DNA from: an uncultured Lachnospiraceae bacterium
Lineage (GTDB): Bacteria; Bacillota; Clostridia; Lachnospirales; Lachnospiraceae
Length of the DNA stretch: 13,578 nt
Assembly: GCA_947068385.1 (NCBI GenBank)
Contig: CAMTBF010000038.1
Span: 1 to 13,578 of the forward strand
Direction: 5' to 3'
Positions 1-7,103 of this stretch are shown in pieces (within the stretch, counting starts at the first letter, position 1; the number at the start of each line of letters is the position of its first letter). The position numbers and the translations under genes are program-made. The notes under the pieces are model-generated. The model saw only the letters and a program-made list of their open reading frames with translations, ran no database searches and was not told where the DNA came from.

Positions 1-34
1 GTGACTGGAGTTCAGACGTGTGCTCTTCCGATCT
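1..34. other. Illumina sequencing adapter left on the contig end
   Basis: The first 34 bases match the Illumina multiplexing read-2 adapter as I know it, beginning GTGACTGGAGTTCAGACG and ending GCTCTTCCGATCT. This is not organism DNA. Genomic sequence begins at base 35. Translated on the minus strand, the adapter supplies the false tail IGRAHV and a stop codon (complement of 12-14) to the response regulator gene. The match is by eye from memory of the adapter, but it runs over its full length. Confidence 0.96.
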
Positions 35-1193
35 GATGGGCCTCCAGGTCCCTGTGGAAATCCGTAAGCAGAGCCAGCACGTCCCGCTTCATATCCCCTG
101 CGGAAGCTGCATCGGATACCACCCCTGACACCGGATACCGGTTCATCCAGGCTCCGATATCCGCGTCCCTGTGCACCGTCTTTTTCAGGATATTGAACAT
201 CAATATGCTCACCGACTGGTTCATCCCGTCCCGCACGCTCTTTACGCGCACCTGCTGCTCCCGGCAGCTGCGCAGGAATTCCGAAAGCTCCCGCTCCAGG
301 ACCTGTGCCTGGAACTCATTCAGGAAGGCGTCTTCCGAGAACATCAAAGGAGGCGTGCGCTCCTGCCAGGAGACCTCTCCGCTGAAGAACACCTGCCTCT
401 GTTCATGATAGAACCGCTGCTGCAGCGCCTCCTCCGCTTCCTCATACCGGGGGAGGATCTCCTTTGTATCGAAGAACTCCCCACTGATTCCAAAAAGGAT
501 CCGCCGGTTCGTATATTGGAAAAAATTATTCTCAATGATGTCTATATACTCCTCAAGCAGCCCGCGCCTCTCCTGCGCGGTATTCTCCTCCTCAAACCGG
601 AAAATGATAAAAGGGTTCCTTTTATAGGATGAGAGCACATTCCCCATATGGTAATGGGCCACCAGCTCTTCCAGGAGATGGAGCATCATCTTTTCCCGGT
701 TCAGCCCCTGTTCCCCTGCTTCGCCCTCCTCCTGCTCTATCCTCATGACAGCCACTGCCTTCACGCTTCCGCCGCTGTCCATCATCTGCTCGAGGCTTCC
801 CTGCACGGGCCTTTCTTTTCCCCTGGTCCTGGCCGCCACATCATAGACCACCTTTTCGATGGCTTCCTGATTGATGTCCTGCTTTAAGATATATCCGTCC
901 ACCCCCAGGGAGATGGCCTCCTTGGCATATTCGAATTTTTCGTAGCAGCTCAGGATGATCACCCCTGCCGCCAGCTTCTGTTCCCGAATCTTGCGGATCA
1001 GCTCCAGCCCGTTCATGTTCGGCATCTCGATGTCCGTGATGACGATGTCCACCAGGTTGGTCCTAAGGAACTTCAGCGCCTCCTCCGCCACCCCGAAGGA
1101 GCCTGCCACCAGAATATCCTCCCGGCTCTCCAACAGGGACTGGATCCCCACTCTCGCCAAGATCTCATCGTCAACAATCGCTACTCGTATCAT
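35..1193 (-). CDS. YesN-type response regulator, 3'-truncated by contig end
   Basis: This is the output half of a two-component system; related proteins activate carbohydrate uptake and catabolism genes. Residues 1 to about 120 form a receiver domain: acidic pocket D8-D9, phospho-acceptor D54 in TDIEMP, S82 in LSCYE and K104 in YILKQD. Residues from about 125 to 386 are the poorly conserved linker usual in YesN proteins. The C-terminal AraC-type DNA-binding domain expected in this family is absent only because the contig ends: genomic sequence stops at residue 386, Q387 is mixed, and residues 388-393 come from adapter. The ATG at 1193 overlaps the end of the kinase gene by 23 bp, so the pair is co-transcribed and probably translationally coupled. 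The AraC domain is inferred from the family, not seen. Confidence 0.9.
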
Positions 1194-2895
1194 CGTCCGT
1201 CCCTGCCCTCCCTTTCCTTACAGGCAGACAATAGGTCACCGTGGTTCCCTCCCCATAAGCGCTCTTGATATCCATGCCGTATTCCCTGCCATACTCCAGC
1301 TCTATGACCTGCCGGATATTCCGGAGCCCGATATTGGTATGGTTCTCTCCGGTCCCCTTCTGCTCCTCCCACTTTTCAAGGTCAAAGCCGCATCCGTTAT
1401 CCGTCACCGTCACATAGAGCCGCTCCTCTTCCAGCCAGGCCTTTATGACGATCCTACCGCTCTGCACCATTCCCCGCTGAAATCCGTGAAGGATGGAATT
1501 CTCCACCACCGGCTGCAGCAGGAACCGGAAAATCCGCAGGCTTCTGGCCTCCGGCTGCACCTCATACTCAATGACGAAATTCAGGAACCGCGCCTTTTGT
1601 ATCACGGCGTACTGCTCTATCAGCTCCAGCTCGTCCCTCAACGTATAATCTTCTCCTTTTCCCTTCACGGCATTCATCAGGATGTACACCAGGGCCTCCG
1701 TAAGCTTCTGGATGTTCTCCTGCTTGTTGATGACTGCCGTCCATTTGATGGTATTCAAAGCGTTGTACAGAAAATGTGGCTGCAGCTGGGCCGTCAATGC
1801 CTGGATCTGGAAATCATTCTTCTCGGCAATGGCTTTCTGGTTGCTGTCCATCAGCTCTTTGATCCGTCCGGTCATTTCGTTGAAATGCCGTGAAAGGCTC
1901 CGCAGCTCCCCGCCGAAGGGGGCCATCTTCGTCTCCATGTCCCCCCTGGCGAACCGGTCCATGGCATACTTCAGGTCGCTGATCGGCTTTAGGAGGGAAT
2001 GCTGGAAGGTATAGAAAATCAGAAGCAGCAGCAGGCAGTAGGCGATGGACACCAAAAACAGCATGATCTTTATCGGTACCACGGATTCCAGCAGCGCCTT
2101 CTTTGAAACGCTGCTCACAAAAATCCACCCGGTATTCTCCATCCGGCTGTACGCCACCACATCCTCCCCTGCAATAAAATATCCTCTGTAGGCCCGTGTA
2201 TCCAGCAGCGCCTCCTTCACGGCCTCGTCCAGAGGGACCTCCGCCGGGGTATAGAGGGTCGTCCCCTGGGAATCTATCATATATTTGAGGCTGTCCTCCA
2301 TCTGCAGCCGCTCAAACGCCTGGCTGATCAGGGATTCCCCCAACACATAGTACAGGGTTCCCACGTCCTTGCGCTGCCTGCCGTTCAAGGTGCGGGCCAG
2401 CACATAATTCCGCGTGCCCCGTTTTCCGAAAATGCTGTTCACCGCGAACCAGATGCTTTTGCCGCCCTGCTCCGCGATCATCTCTTCGCTCAGCTCCATG
2501 ATGGCCGGCATGGTGCTGTAGGCGTTCGCCTCGTCGTGATATACCTCGCCCCCGCTTTTCAGGAACACGGCCCGGATGTTTTTGTAGGGGTAGCTGCAGG
2601 CGGCAAGGGTGGACTCGATGTACTGCCTATCCGCCTCCCCGCTCTCCAACATATCCACGCACCCGCTGTAATACAGGGCCATGGTGCTGTTCTCATACAT
2701 CTCCAGGGAGGCCTTCACCTGGTTCCCTATGGACTGCATGGTCTCCGCCATGTTGTCCCCGGCGTTCTGCCCCGCATAATCCTGGATGGTACGGTTGACC
2801 ACCAAAATCAGGATGATATATGGTATCACCATGAACAGCAGGAAATAGATGAAAATCTTGATACGGATCCTGTATCTTTCTGTAAAATCCTTCAA
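1171..2895 (-). CDS. YesM-type sensor histidine kinase
   Basis: This is a membrane sensor kinase of the His_kinase (PF06580) plus HATPase family, partner of the adjacent response regulator. I start it at the TTG at 2895 (574 aa), because AGGAGG lies 9 nt upstream and the only longer start (ATG 2970) lies upstream of a strong promoter. In this numbering: transmembrane helix 1 at about 13-33, an extracellular Cache-like sensor region at about 35-270, helix 2 at about 273-295, HAMP at about 297-350, and a short coiled coil leading to the phospho-acceptor H374 in LQPHFLYN. The ATPase domain carries the N box at N466 (VENSILHG), DNGCGF at 499-504, GLRN at 523-526 and GEG at 548-550. The gene sits just after the catabolic operon terminator, so its ligand is probably that operon's transported substrate, which is inference. 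Confidence 0.92.
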   Translation of the reverse strand: MKDFTERYRIRIKIFIYFLLFMVIPYIILILVVNRTIQDYAGQNAGDNMAETMQSIGNQVKASLEMYENSTMALYYSGCVDMLESGEADRQYIESTLAACSYPYKNIRAVFLKSGGEVYHDEANAYSTMPAIMELSEEMIAEQGGKSIWFAVNSIFGKRGTRNYVLARTLNGRQRKDVGTLYYVLGESLISQAFERLQMEDSLKYMIDSQGTTLYTPAEVPLDEAVKEALLDTRAYRGYFIAGEDVVAYSRMENTGWIFVSSVSKKALLESVVPIKIMLFLVSIAYCLLLLLIFYTFQHSLLKPISDLKYAMDRFARGDMETKMAPFGGELRSLSRHFNEMTGRIKELMDSNQKAIAEKNDFQIQALTAQLQPHFLYNALNTIKWTAVINKQENIQKLTEALVYILMNAVKGKGEDYTLRDELELIEQYAVIQKARFLNFVIEYEVQPEARSLRIFRFLLQPVVENSILHGFQRGMVQSGRIVIKAWLEEERLYVTVTDNGCGFDLEKWEEQKGTGENHTNIGLRNIRQVIELEYGREYGMDIKSAYGEGTTVTYCLPVRKGRAGTDDDTSSDC

Positions 2896-2904
2896 ACGTT
2901 CTCG

Positions 2905-2910
2905 CCTCCT
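2905..2910 (-). promoter_or_regulatory. Shine-Dalgarno site setting the TTG start of the kinase
   Basis: A perfect AGGAGG lies 9 nt upstream of TTG 2895. It supports a non-ATG start for the kinase and argues against the ATG at 2970, which has no comparable site and precedes the promoter. Confidence 0.75.
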
Positions 2911-2917
2911 GTTAGGG

Positions 2918-2947
2918 ATTATAGCATACCTGCCCGGCTGGTGGCAA
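2918..2947 (-). promoter_or_regulatory. Sigma-A-type promoter for the two-component genes
   Basis: Read on the minus strand, a -35 hexamer TTGCCA (2942-2947, 5 of 6 consensus) is followed after 18 bp by a perfect -10 TATAAT (2918-2923). The -10 is extended (TGCTATAAT). The predicted transcription start near 2909-2911 leaves a leader of only about 15 nt, beginning almost at the AGGAGG of the kinase gene. The site lies between the operon terminator and the kinase, so the regulators have their own transcription unit. Confidence 0.8.
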
Positions 2948-2984
2948 AAGTTGTTTTTCCGAATGCACATTGCCCAAAAAGTAT

Positions 2985-3015
2985 AAAAACATCAGAGGAA
3001 CCCTCTGATGTTTTT
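2985..3015 (-). terminator. Rho-independent terminator of the catabolic operon
   Basis: This is a perfect 14-bp inverted repeat (arms 2985-2998 and 3002-3015) with a 3-nt loop. On the minus strand the stem is AAAAACATCAGAGG paired with CCTCTGATGTTTTT, and the T-tract is followed by further T-rich sequence (ATACTTTTT). It starts 11 nt after the lactonase stop codon and separates the operon from the kinase promoter. The A/T ends are symmetrical, so it could also stop plus-strand transcripts. Confidence 0.93.
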
Positions 3016-3026
3016 ACAGTCCTTTG

Positions 3027-4091
3027 TTACTGTCTTTCGCTTTGAAGCAACAGGCAGGTGGAATCCGGCACCGCCCAGGCCTGCTCCCGCTCCCAGCGCT
3101 CCTCCCCGCACCTTCCCACCTCCACGCGGCCGCTATGGGTGAAGGCGACGGCGCATATGTCCTCATCCAGGGGCAGCACATCCCAGGGAAAACTTCCGTC
3201 AGAGGCGCAAAACACCGGCCTGCCCAGTCCTCCCTCTTCCGCCAAAGGAATCCTCCAGATTCCGTCCATGCCGCGGCATCCCACCACAAGGCTCCTTCCA
3301 TCAGCCGGGAAGCGGATAGAGGACAGTGCGCAGAAGCCCTCCTCCCCAGGGCGGCAGTCCAGAATCTGGGTAACCGCGCCATCCACCGCCCGTATGGCCA
3401 TTACCTGATTGCTGAGCTCACAGGCCACATAAAGCCATGACTCGTCCTTGCTCAGCACCATATGCCGCGGCCCGGCACCAGTTGGCAGGCGTATGGGTTC
3501 CAGAGGGCATATGCCCTCCCTAATCTGCGCGGACGGGGCTGTTCGCAGCCAAAACGGGTCTGCCAGCCCATAGCGTGCGATTTCATCCGTCCCCAAATCG
3601 CACACATACAGGAGCCGCTCCTCTCCCGTCACCGCACAGCAGTGCGCATGAGGCCCTGTCTGCTCCGGATGGGGCCCGCTTCCGCTGCGCTGCAGACTGG
3701 TCAGCGCCCGGAGCCGTCCGCCCTCCTCCAGCCGCAGCACCTCAATGCTGCCTTGGGGATAGCTGGACGCAAATACCAGCCCGCTTTTTGGCGCATACGC
3801 CACATGGCAGATTCCCTCCGCCAGCCCCTTTGCCGCATCGCAGATTCGTATTTCCGGTGGCCCTCCGTCCTCCTGCAGAAAGCAGCTCGCCACTGCCCCG
3901 CCGGGCGTGCCCTCATACGCATTAGTCTCCACTGCGGCCAGCACACAGCCGTCGGCTCCTCCTGCCAGATAGGACGCCGCGGCCGGGCCTCCATGAACCA
4001 GCTCCCGCCATCCGCGCTCTTCCTGCCGCAGGACATGGATTCCGGTGGAACCGTTCGTTCCCACCCAGAGACGTTTTTCCCCATACTCCAT
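3027..4091 (-). CDS. Beta-propeller lactonase (6-phosphogluconolactonase-like)
   Basis: This is a predicted cytoplasmic lactonase of the seven-bladed propeller family (PF10282, the YbhE/Pgl type), which hydrolyses sugar-derived lactones. With the start at ATG 4091 it has 354 aa, close to the family norm, and opens with YGEKRLWVGT, the usual first blade strand. Family signatures are QTGPHAH at 144-150 and GAGPRH at 205-210, with repeated blade strands such as RLLYVCDLG and SWLYVACEL. ATG 4091 is chosen over ATG 4115 because GAGGTGA sits 5 nt upstream of it. It is the last gene before the terminator and follows the RraA-like gene by 33 bp. Nothing shows that the substrate is phosphorylated; in this setting it more likely opens an aldonolactone made by the Gfo/Idh enzyme, which is inference. 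Confidence 0.85.
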   Translation of the reverse strand: MEYGEKRLWVGTNGSTGIHVLRQEERGWRELVHGGPAAASYLAGGADGCVLAAVETNAYEGTPGGAVASCFLQEDGGPPEIRICDAAKGLAEGICHVAYAPKSGLVFASSYPQGSIEVLRLEEGGRLRALTSLQRSGSGPHPEQTGPHAHCCAVTGEERLLYVCDLGTDEIARYGLADPFWLRTAPSAQIREGICPLEPIRLPTGAGPRHMVLSKDESWLYVACELSNQVMAIRAVDGAVTQILDCRPGEEGFCALSSIRFPADGRSLVVGCRGMDGIWRIPLAEEGGLGRPVFCASDGSFPWDVLPLDEDICAVAFTHSGRVEVGRCGEERWEREQAWAVPDSTCLLLQSERQ

Positions 4092-4096
4092 CGCAA

Positions 4097-4103
4097 TCAC
4101 CTC
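4097..4103 (-). promoter_or_regulatory. Shine-Dalgarno site deciding the lactonase start
   Basis: GAGGTGA, a seven-base match to the anti-Shine-Dalgarno complement, is 5 nt upstream of ATG 4091. It lies inside the longer reading frame that begins at 4115 and therefore favours the shorter protein. Confidence 0.7.
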
Positions 4104-4124
4104 AACCCCATCCAAGCCTGCTCT

Positions 4125-4787
4125 CTACAGCGCGCCGTACTTATCATAGACCTCCTGCAGCATCCTTCCCTCCAGCAGCTCCCTGCGGGTATTGTTCTCC
4201 GCACCCGCCTTCTTCTGGGCCAGGCGGAAGACCTCTTCCTCCACCTCCCGTGGAACTGCCACGACACCGTCGAAATCAGCGAATACCAGTTCCCCGGGAC
4301 GAACCAGGACATCGCCGCACCGCACAGGCACATCGTAGTCCACCACCATGCCTCTCCCGCTGCTGTCCAGAGGACGTATCCCTGTGTAAAAAACAGGAAA
4401 GCCCAGCCTTTTGATGCGGACACAGTCCCTGATCTGGCTGTCGCACACACAGCCCGCGGCCCCTCGCATGGTGGCCGCAGTGGACATCAGCTCTCCCCAT
4501 GGCGCGTTGCTTCCGGCATAATCCGTGGAATGGATTACCACATCGTCCTCTTGCAGGGTGTCCATGAAGGTAATCTCCTTGCCATATGGATTGCCTGCGT
4601 CCACATGGTTCACCTCCATCCAGCGCACGGTGCGGGCACGTCCCACAAAAGTACAGTTGTCCGCATCCAGCGGCCGCAGGCGATGATGCATGGCCTGATT
4701 GCGATATCCCAGGGTGTCCAGGATATCGCATACCACTGCTGTATACAGGTTTTCCTTAATCCAGGTAAATCGTTCTTTGTCTGTCAT
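4125..4787 (-). CDS. RraA-like aldolase family protein
   Basis: This belongs to the RraA / 4-hydroxy-4-methyl-2-oxoglutarate aldolase fold (PF03737). Catalytic members are divalent-metal class II aldolases or decarboxylases of 2-oxo acids; others merely bind RNase E. With the start at 4787 it has 220 aa. Core motifs are GEL at 98-100, the R120-D121 pair in DSQIRD (the substrate and metal-binding Arg-Asp of the aldolases), and GDVLVRPGELVFADFDGV from residue 158. ATG 4787 has GAGAGGAAAG just upstream. The frame is open to ATG 4826, but that start has no ribosome binding site and the extra residues would be encoded by a repeat module read in another frame elsewhere. The retained R-D pair suggests an enzyme; cleavage of a 2-oxo sugar acid to pyruvate is a reasonable guess in this operon. 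Confidence 0.85.
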   Translation of the reverse strand: MTDKERFTWIKENLYTAVVCDILDTLGYRNQAMHHRLRPLDADNCTFVGRARTVRWMEVNHVDAGNPYGKEITFMDTLQEDDVVIHSTDYAGSNAPWGELMSTAATMRGAAGCVCDSQIRDCVRIKRLGFPVFYTGIRPLDSSGRGMVVDYDVPVRCGDVLVRPGELVFADFDGVVAVPREVEEEVFRLAQKKAGAENNTRRELLEGRMLQEVYDKYGAL

Positions 4788-4791
4788 CTTT

Positions 4792-4823
4792 CCTCTCATT
4801 CTGCCGCTGTCGGGCGGCTCTTC
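4792..4823 (-). repeat. Hairpin/RBS module, copy B (upstream of the RraA gene)
   Basis: This 32-nt element is 27/32 identical to the copy at 9846-9877, with an unbroken 16-base match (GCGGCAGAATGAGAGG). Read as RNA it forms a 5-bp GC stem (GCCGC 4814-4818 with GCGGC 4803-4807, 6-nt loop) followed by AGAATGAGAGG, which includes the ribosome binding site of the RraA gene. It fills nearly the whole gap between the CBM9-like stop and ATG 4787. Confidence 0.6.
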
Positions 4824-4826
4824 CAT

Positions 4827-5459
4827 TCAGAAGGGCAGTCTTTCGCCTGCCACAAGCTCTCCGAAGCACTCCGGGCAGTGGAAGTCAATGGGATTCCTGC
4901 TCACATAGCTCCAGCTGCCATAGTGCGGGATGGGGGCGGCATCGCCGCACTTATAGAAATTCCCCCTCATCTGCCTGGTCTTCTCCGAATCATAGGAGGG
5001 GAAGAACCTGACCAGCAGCGAGTCAGGGATACAGAGGCGCATCTCCCACTGCCCCTTCTCCTCATCCACCCAGGCCGCCGGAAAACAGCCCGCCTGCAGC
5101 GCAGGATCCAGGCAGCGAAACGCCCCGTCCACATTCAGTCCCATCAGCATGGTTCCCCTGGCATTCACCTCGAAATTGAGAAAGGCAGCATGCTCCGGAT
5201 CCGGATTCAGGAAGAATTCCATGCAGCTGTCGGTGCATACCGGGCAATTGGGCATGCGCTGTCTGGCCATAGGGCCAGACTCCTCACACACCATGCGCAC
5301 ATACAGCCCATAGGGCGTCCGCAGCAGCTGTCCATATGTCCTTGGATGATATGCTCCCTGGGGCACCGGGTACCAGTTCTCCAGCCAGGCCTTAGGCGCT
5401 GCCCGCAGCCGGCCCTCCTCAGGCTGTTCCGCCCAGGGTATCTTATACACTTCCCCCAT
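4827..5459 (-). CDS. CBM9-like carbohydrate-binding protein
   Basis: This single-domain protein resembles the carbohydrate-binding family 9-like domain (CBM9_2, PF16011). With the start at 5459 it has 210 aa; GGAGGGG lies just upstream, and the longer frame from 5561 would run back into the preceding gene. The most diagnostic stretch is TPYGLYVRMVCEE, then NCPVCTDSCMEFFLNP and LNFEVNARGTMLMG, which match the conserved core of this group (GLYV-R, PVC-DSC-EFF-P, NFE-N--G). There is no signal peptide or membrane segment, so it is not an export-type binding module. Standalone proteins of this kind often sit in glycan or sugar-acid operons, but I know of no established biochemical role. Its stop is separated from ATG 4787 by the repeat module. 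Confidence 0.75.
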   Translation of the reverse strand: MGEVYKIPWAEQPEEGRLRAAPKAWLENWYPVPQGAYHPRTYGQLLRTPYGLYVRMVCEESGPMARQRMPNCPVCTDSCMEFFLNPDPEHAAFLNFEVNARGTMLMGLNVDGAFRCLDPALQAGCFPAAWVDEEKGQWEMRLCIPDSLLVRFFPSYDSEKTRQMRGNFYKCGDAAPIPHYGSWSYVSRNPIDFHCPECFGELVAGERLPF

Positions 5460-5473
5460 CTGTCCCCTCCTAC

Positions 5474-5509
5474 AGCGCGTTCCCGTACAGGCTTTTGCGT
5501 GTACGCGCT
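5474..5509 (-). other. Inverted repeats in the gap before the CBM9-like gene
   Basis: Two perfect inverted repeats overlap in the 56-bp gap after AH2: AGCGCGT/ACGCGCT (5474-5480 with 5503-5509) and CGTACA/TGTACG (5484-5489 with 5500-5505). They share bases 5503-5505, so the two RNA stems exclude each other. Neither is followed by a T-tract, so this is not a terminator. The outer stem ends 4 nt before the GGAGGGG of the CBM9-like gene. Confidence 0.5.
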
Positions 5510-5515
5510 CTCTCC

Positions 5516-6286
5516 TTATGCTCCACAGGGTTCCGCAATCAGCTGTCTGGCATTCTCGCACAGTATCTTCCTGCGGATTTCCTCATCAGGGCATGCCAGC
5601 TCCAGCACCTTCAGCCGCTCCTCCATCAGGTTTCCCGTATTGCTGGCGGCGAAGTCGCTGCCGAACACAATCCTGTCCGTCCTGGCCTCCCGGATGATCT
5701 GGGCCGCATCCCCCACACAGGGGCCGCAGATGCCCAGCCAGATATTGTCATGGGTGTTGCAGGCCCGTATGGCGGAGCGATAGGCGTCGAACAGGCCCGC
5801 ATGCCCTATTATGATCTTTGCCTCGGGATAGTAGTCCGCCATGGCCGCGACCTGCAGCGTCTCCGACCAGGGCGGCGTGCCGTCATGGTACATAATCGGC
5901 ACGTCATACTCGATGGCCAGCTCCACCATCCGTCGGCTCTCCGGGATATCGATGGCAAAGCCTGTCATCCAGGGGTGCATCTTGATGCCCCGAAATCCCC
6001 TGTCCTCGATGCTCCTCCTCACGTCCGCCTCCAGGAGCTCCGGATAATTGGGATTGGCCGCATAGAAATTCACGAACCTGCCGGGATACCCTTTCGTCTC
6101 CTCATACTGGCGCCTGTTGCTCTCTATGAAATCCCTCTGCAGGCCGGTGGTGGCGCTGACCCAGGCTTCCTTCACGCCGTTCTCGTCCATGATCTCCACC
6201 ATGCGGCCGGCAGGGACATACCCGCCGGAAAGCCAGCCGATACCGTCCTGGGTATGGGCATGTGTGTCGATGATCAACCCTTTCAT
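5516..6286 (-). CDS. Amidohydrolase-2 family metal hydrolase (AH2)
   Basis: This is a 256-aa TIM-barrel hydrolase of the amidohydrolase-2 family (PF04909). Members hydrolyse lactones or amides, or decarboxylate acids, with one bound divalent metal. All expected ligands are present: D7, H9 and H11 in IDTHAH, H134 in MYHDG, H162 in IIGHAG and D211 in VFGSDF. K102 lies in GIKMHPW, and the C-terminal NARQLI motif is typical. The start at 6286 overlaps the stop of AH3 in ATGA, implying translational coupling and perhaps a joint complex. Relatives include sugar lactonases (fuconolactone, rhamnonolactone), which would fit the operon, but substrate cannot be read from the sequence. Confidence 0.86.
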   Translation of the reverse strand: MKGLIIDTHAHTQDGIGWLSGGYVPAGRMVEIMDENGVKEAWVSATTGLQRDFIESNRRQYEETKGYPGRFVNFYAANPNYPELLEADVRRSIEDRGFRGIKMHPWMTGFAIDIPESRRMVELAIEYDVPIMYHDGTPPWSETLQVAAMADYYPEAKIIIGHAGLFDAYRSAIRACNTHDNIWLGICGPCVGDAAQIIREARTDRIVFGSDFAASNTGNLMEERLKVLELACPDEEIRRKILCENARQLIAEPCGA

Positions 6287-7020
6287 GACCGATCCCCTCC
6301 TTTCAGGATGCGCAGCAGATTGCCGCTAAGGACATTCTCCATCACCGAGGCGTCCCCGGTGGATTTAAGCACCTTGCCCAGTTCGAAGCCCTGTGGGCTC
6401 CTGGGCGAGTCGCTGCCGAAGATCACCCTGTCCGGGTACTGCTCCACTACCCGGTAGATGGTCTCGCAGTAGCTCAGGCTGGTCTCCAGGTAGAGATTGG
6501 GCGTCTTATACATAGAGGCATCGATGTCATACACGAAGTCGTTTGCCCCGCAGTGCCCCATGATGAAATCCACCTCCGGGAACCGCCTGGCCAGATACGC
6601 CAGCTGCAGCGGCAGGGCAAAGGCCGGTGTGGCGGTGTGGAAATACGCAGGTCTTCCAAACTCACGGCAGACCTCCATGAGCGGGTCTACGATATCGTCA
6701 TCGATGGAAAACCCCTGCAGGGAGGAGACGAAGAAAGCGCCGTGCAGCCCTGCCTCAAAGGCCTCCCTCAGCATCCGTACCGCCCTTTCCCCATACCAGG
6801 GATTGGCCACCGCAAAGCCGTAGAACCTGTCCGGGTACTGTCGGCATGCCTCCGTCAGCATGCGGTTGCCCTCCCCATTGTACACCGTGAGATATTCCTC
6901 CACCGGGCACAGGACGCATCTGTCTATGCCATTGTCTTCCATTCCCTTCAAGATCGTGGCGATATCCTGCTTCTTGTATCTGCCGTTGCCCAGGTTCACA
7001 TGGGCGTCAATCCGTAACAT
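6283..7020 (-). CDS. Divergent amidohydrolase-2 family protein (AH3)
   Basis: This 245-aa protein has the same fold as AH2, but its metal site is altered. The usual H-x-H near the N-terminus reads H7-V-N9 in IDAHVN, and the Lys after the central strand (GIKMHP in AH2, GLKLGP in AH1) is missing from HGAFFVSS around residues 93-100. H128 (YFHTA), H156 (IMGHCG) and D204 (FGSDSP) remain, as does the C-terminal helix motif SGNLLRIL. AAGGAG lies 10 nt upstream of ATG 7020. It follows the GH123-like gene by 83 bp and overlaps AH2 by 4 bp. It may be an active enzyme with a different metal requirement, or a non-catalytic partner of AH2; the sequence does not decide. Confidence 0.83.
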   Translation of the reverse strand: MLRIDAHVNLGNGRYKKQDIATILKGMEDNGIDRCVLCPVEEYLTVYNGEGNRMLTEACRQYPDRFYGFAVANPWYGERAVRMLREAFEAGLHGAFFVSSLQGFSIDDDIVDPLMEVCREFGRPAYFHTATPAFALPLQLAYLARRFPEVDFIMGHCGANDFVYDIDASMYKTPNLYLETSLSYCETIYRVVEQYPDRVIFGSDSPRSPQGFELGKVLKSTGDASVMENVLSGNLLRILKGGDRS

Positions 7021-7103
7021 ATCTCATCTTCTCCTTCCCCAGTCTCCGGATGTGGCAGCGCCCTTCCGGCTGTGCCAATATCTGCTGTTCTGTCAGTCCC
7101 GCC

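Noticed and set aside
955..1893. A 312-codon plus-strand frame spanning the kinase and regulator genes
   Set aside because: It crosses the boundary of two well-supported minus-strand genes and its protein looks like a translation of antisense codons.
2896..2970. ATG 2970 as start of the sensor kinase
   Set aside because: The extra 25 codons include the -10 and -35 of a strong promoter and the AGGAGG site; the encoded residues do not resemble a YesM N-terminus.
4788..4826. ATG 4826 as start of the RraA-like gene
   Set aside because: No ribosome binding site precedes it, and the added residues are encoded by a repeat module that occurs elsewhere in a different frame.
3462..5783. A 773-codon open frame on the plus strand
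   Set aside because: It is antisense to the lactonase, RraA-like, CBM9-like and AH2 genes, all of which have clear family motifs. Long antisense frames are common in GC-rich coding DNA, and its translation is His/Pro/Arg-rich with no recognisable domain.
7021..7103. Possible hairpin (CCGGA/TCCGG) in the gap before AH3
   Set aside because: The stem is only 5 bp with a 14-nt loop and no T-tract, which is not distinguishable from chance in GC-rich DNA.
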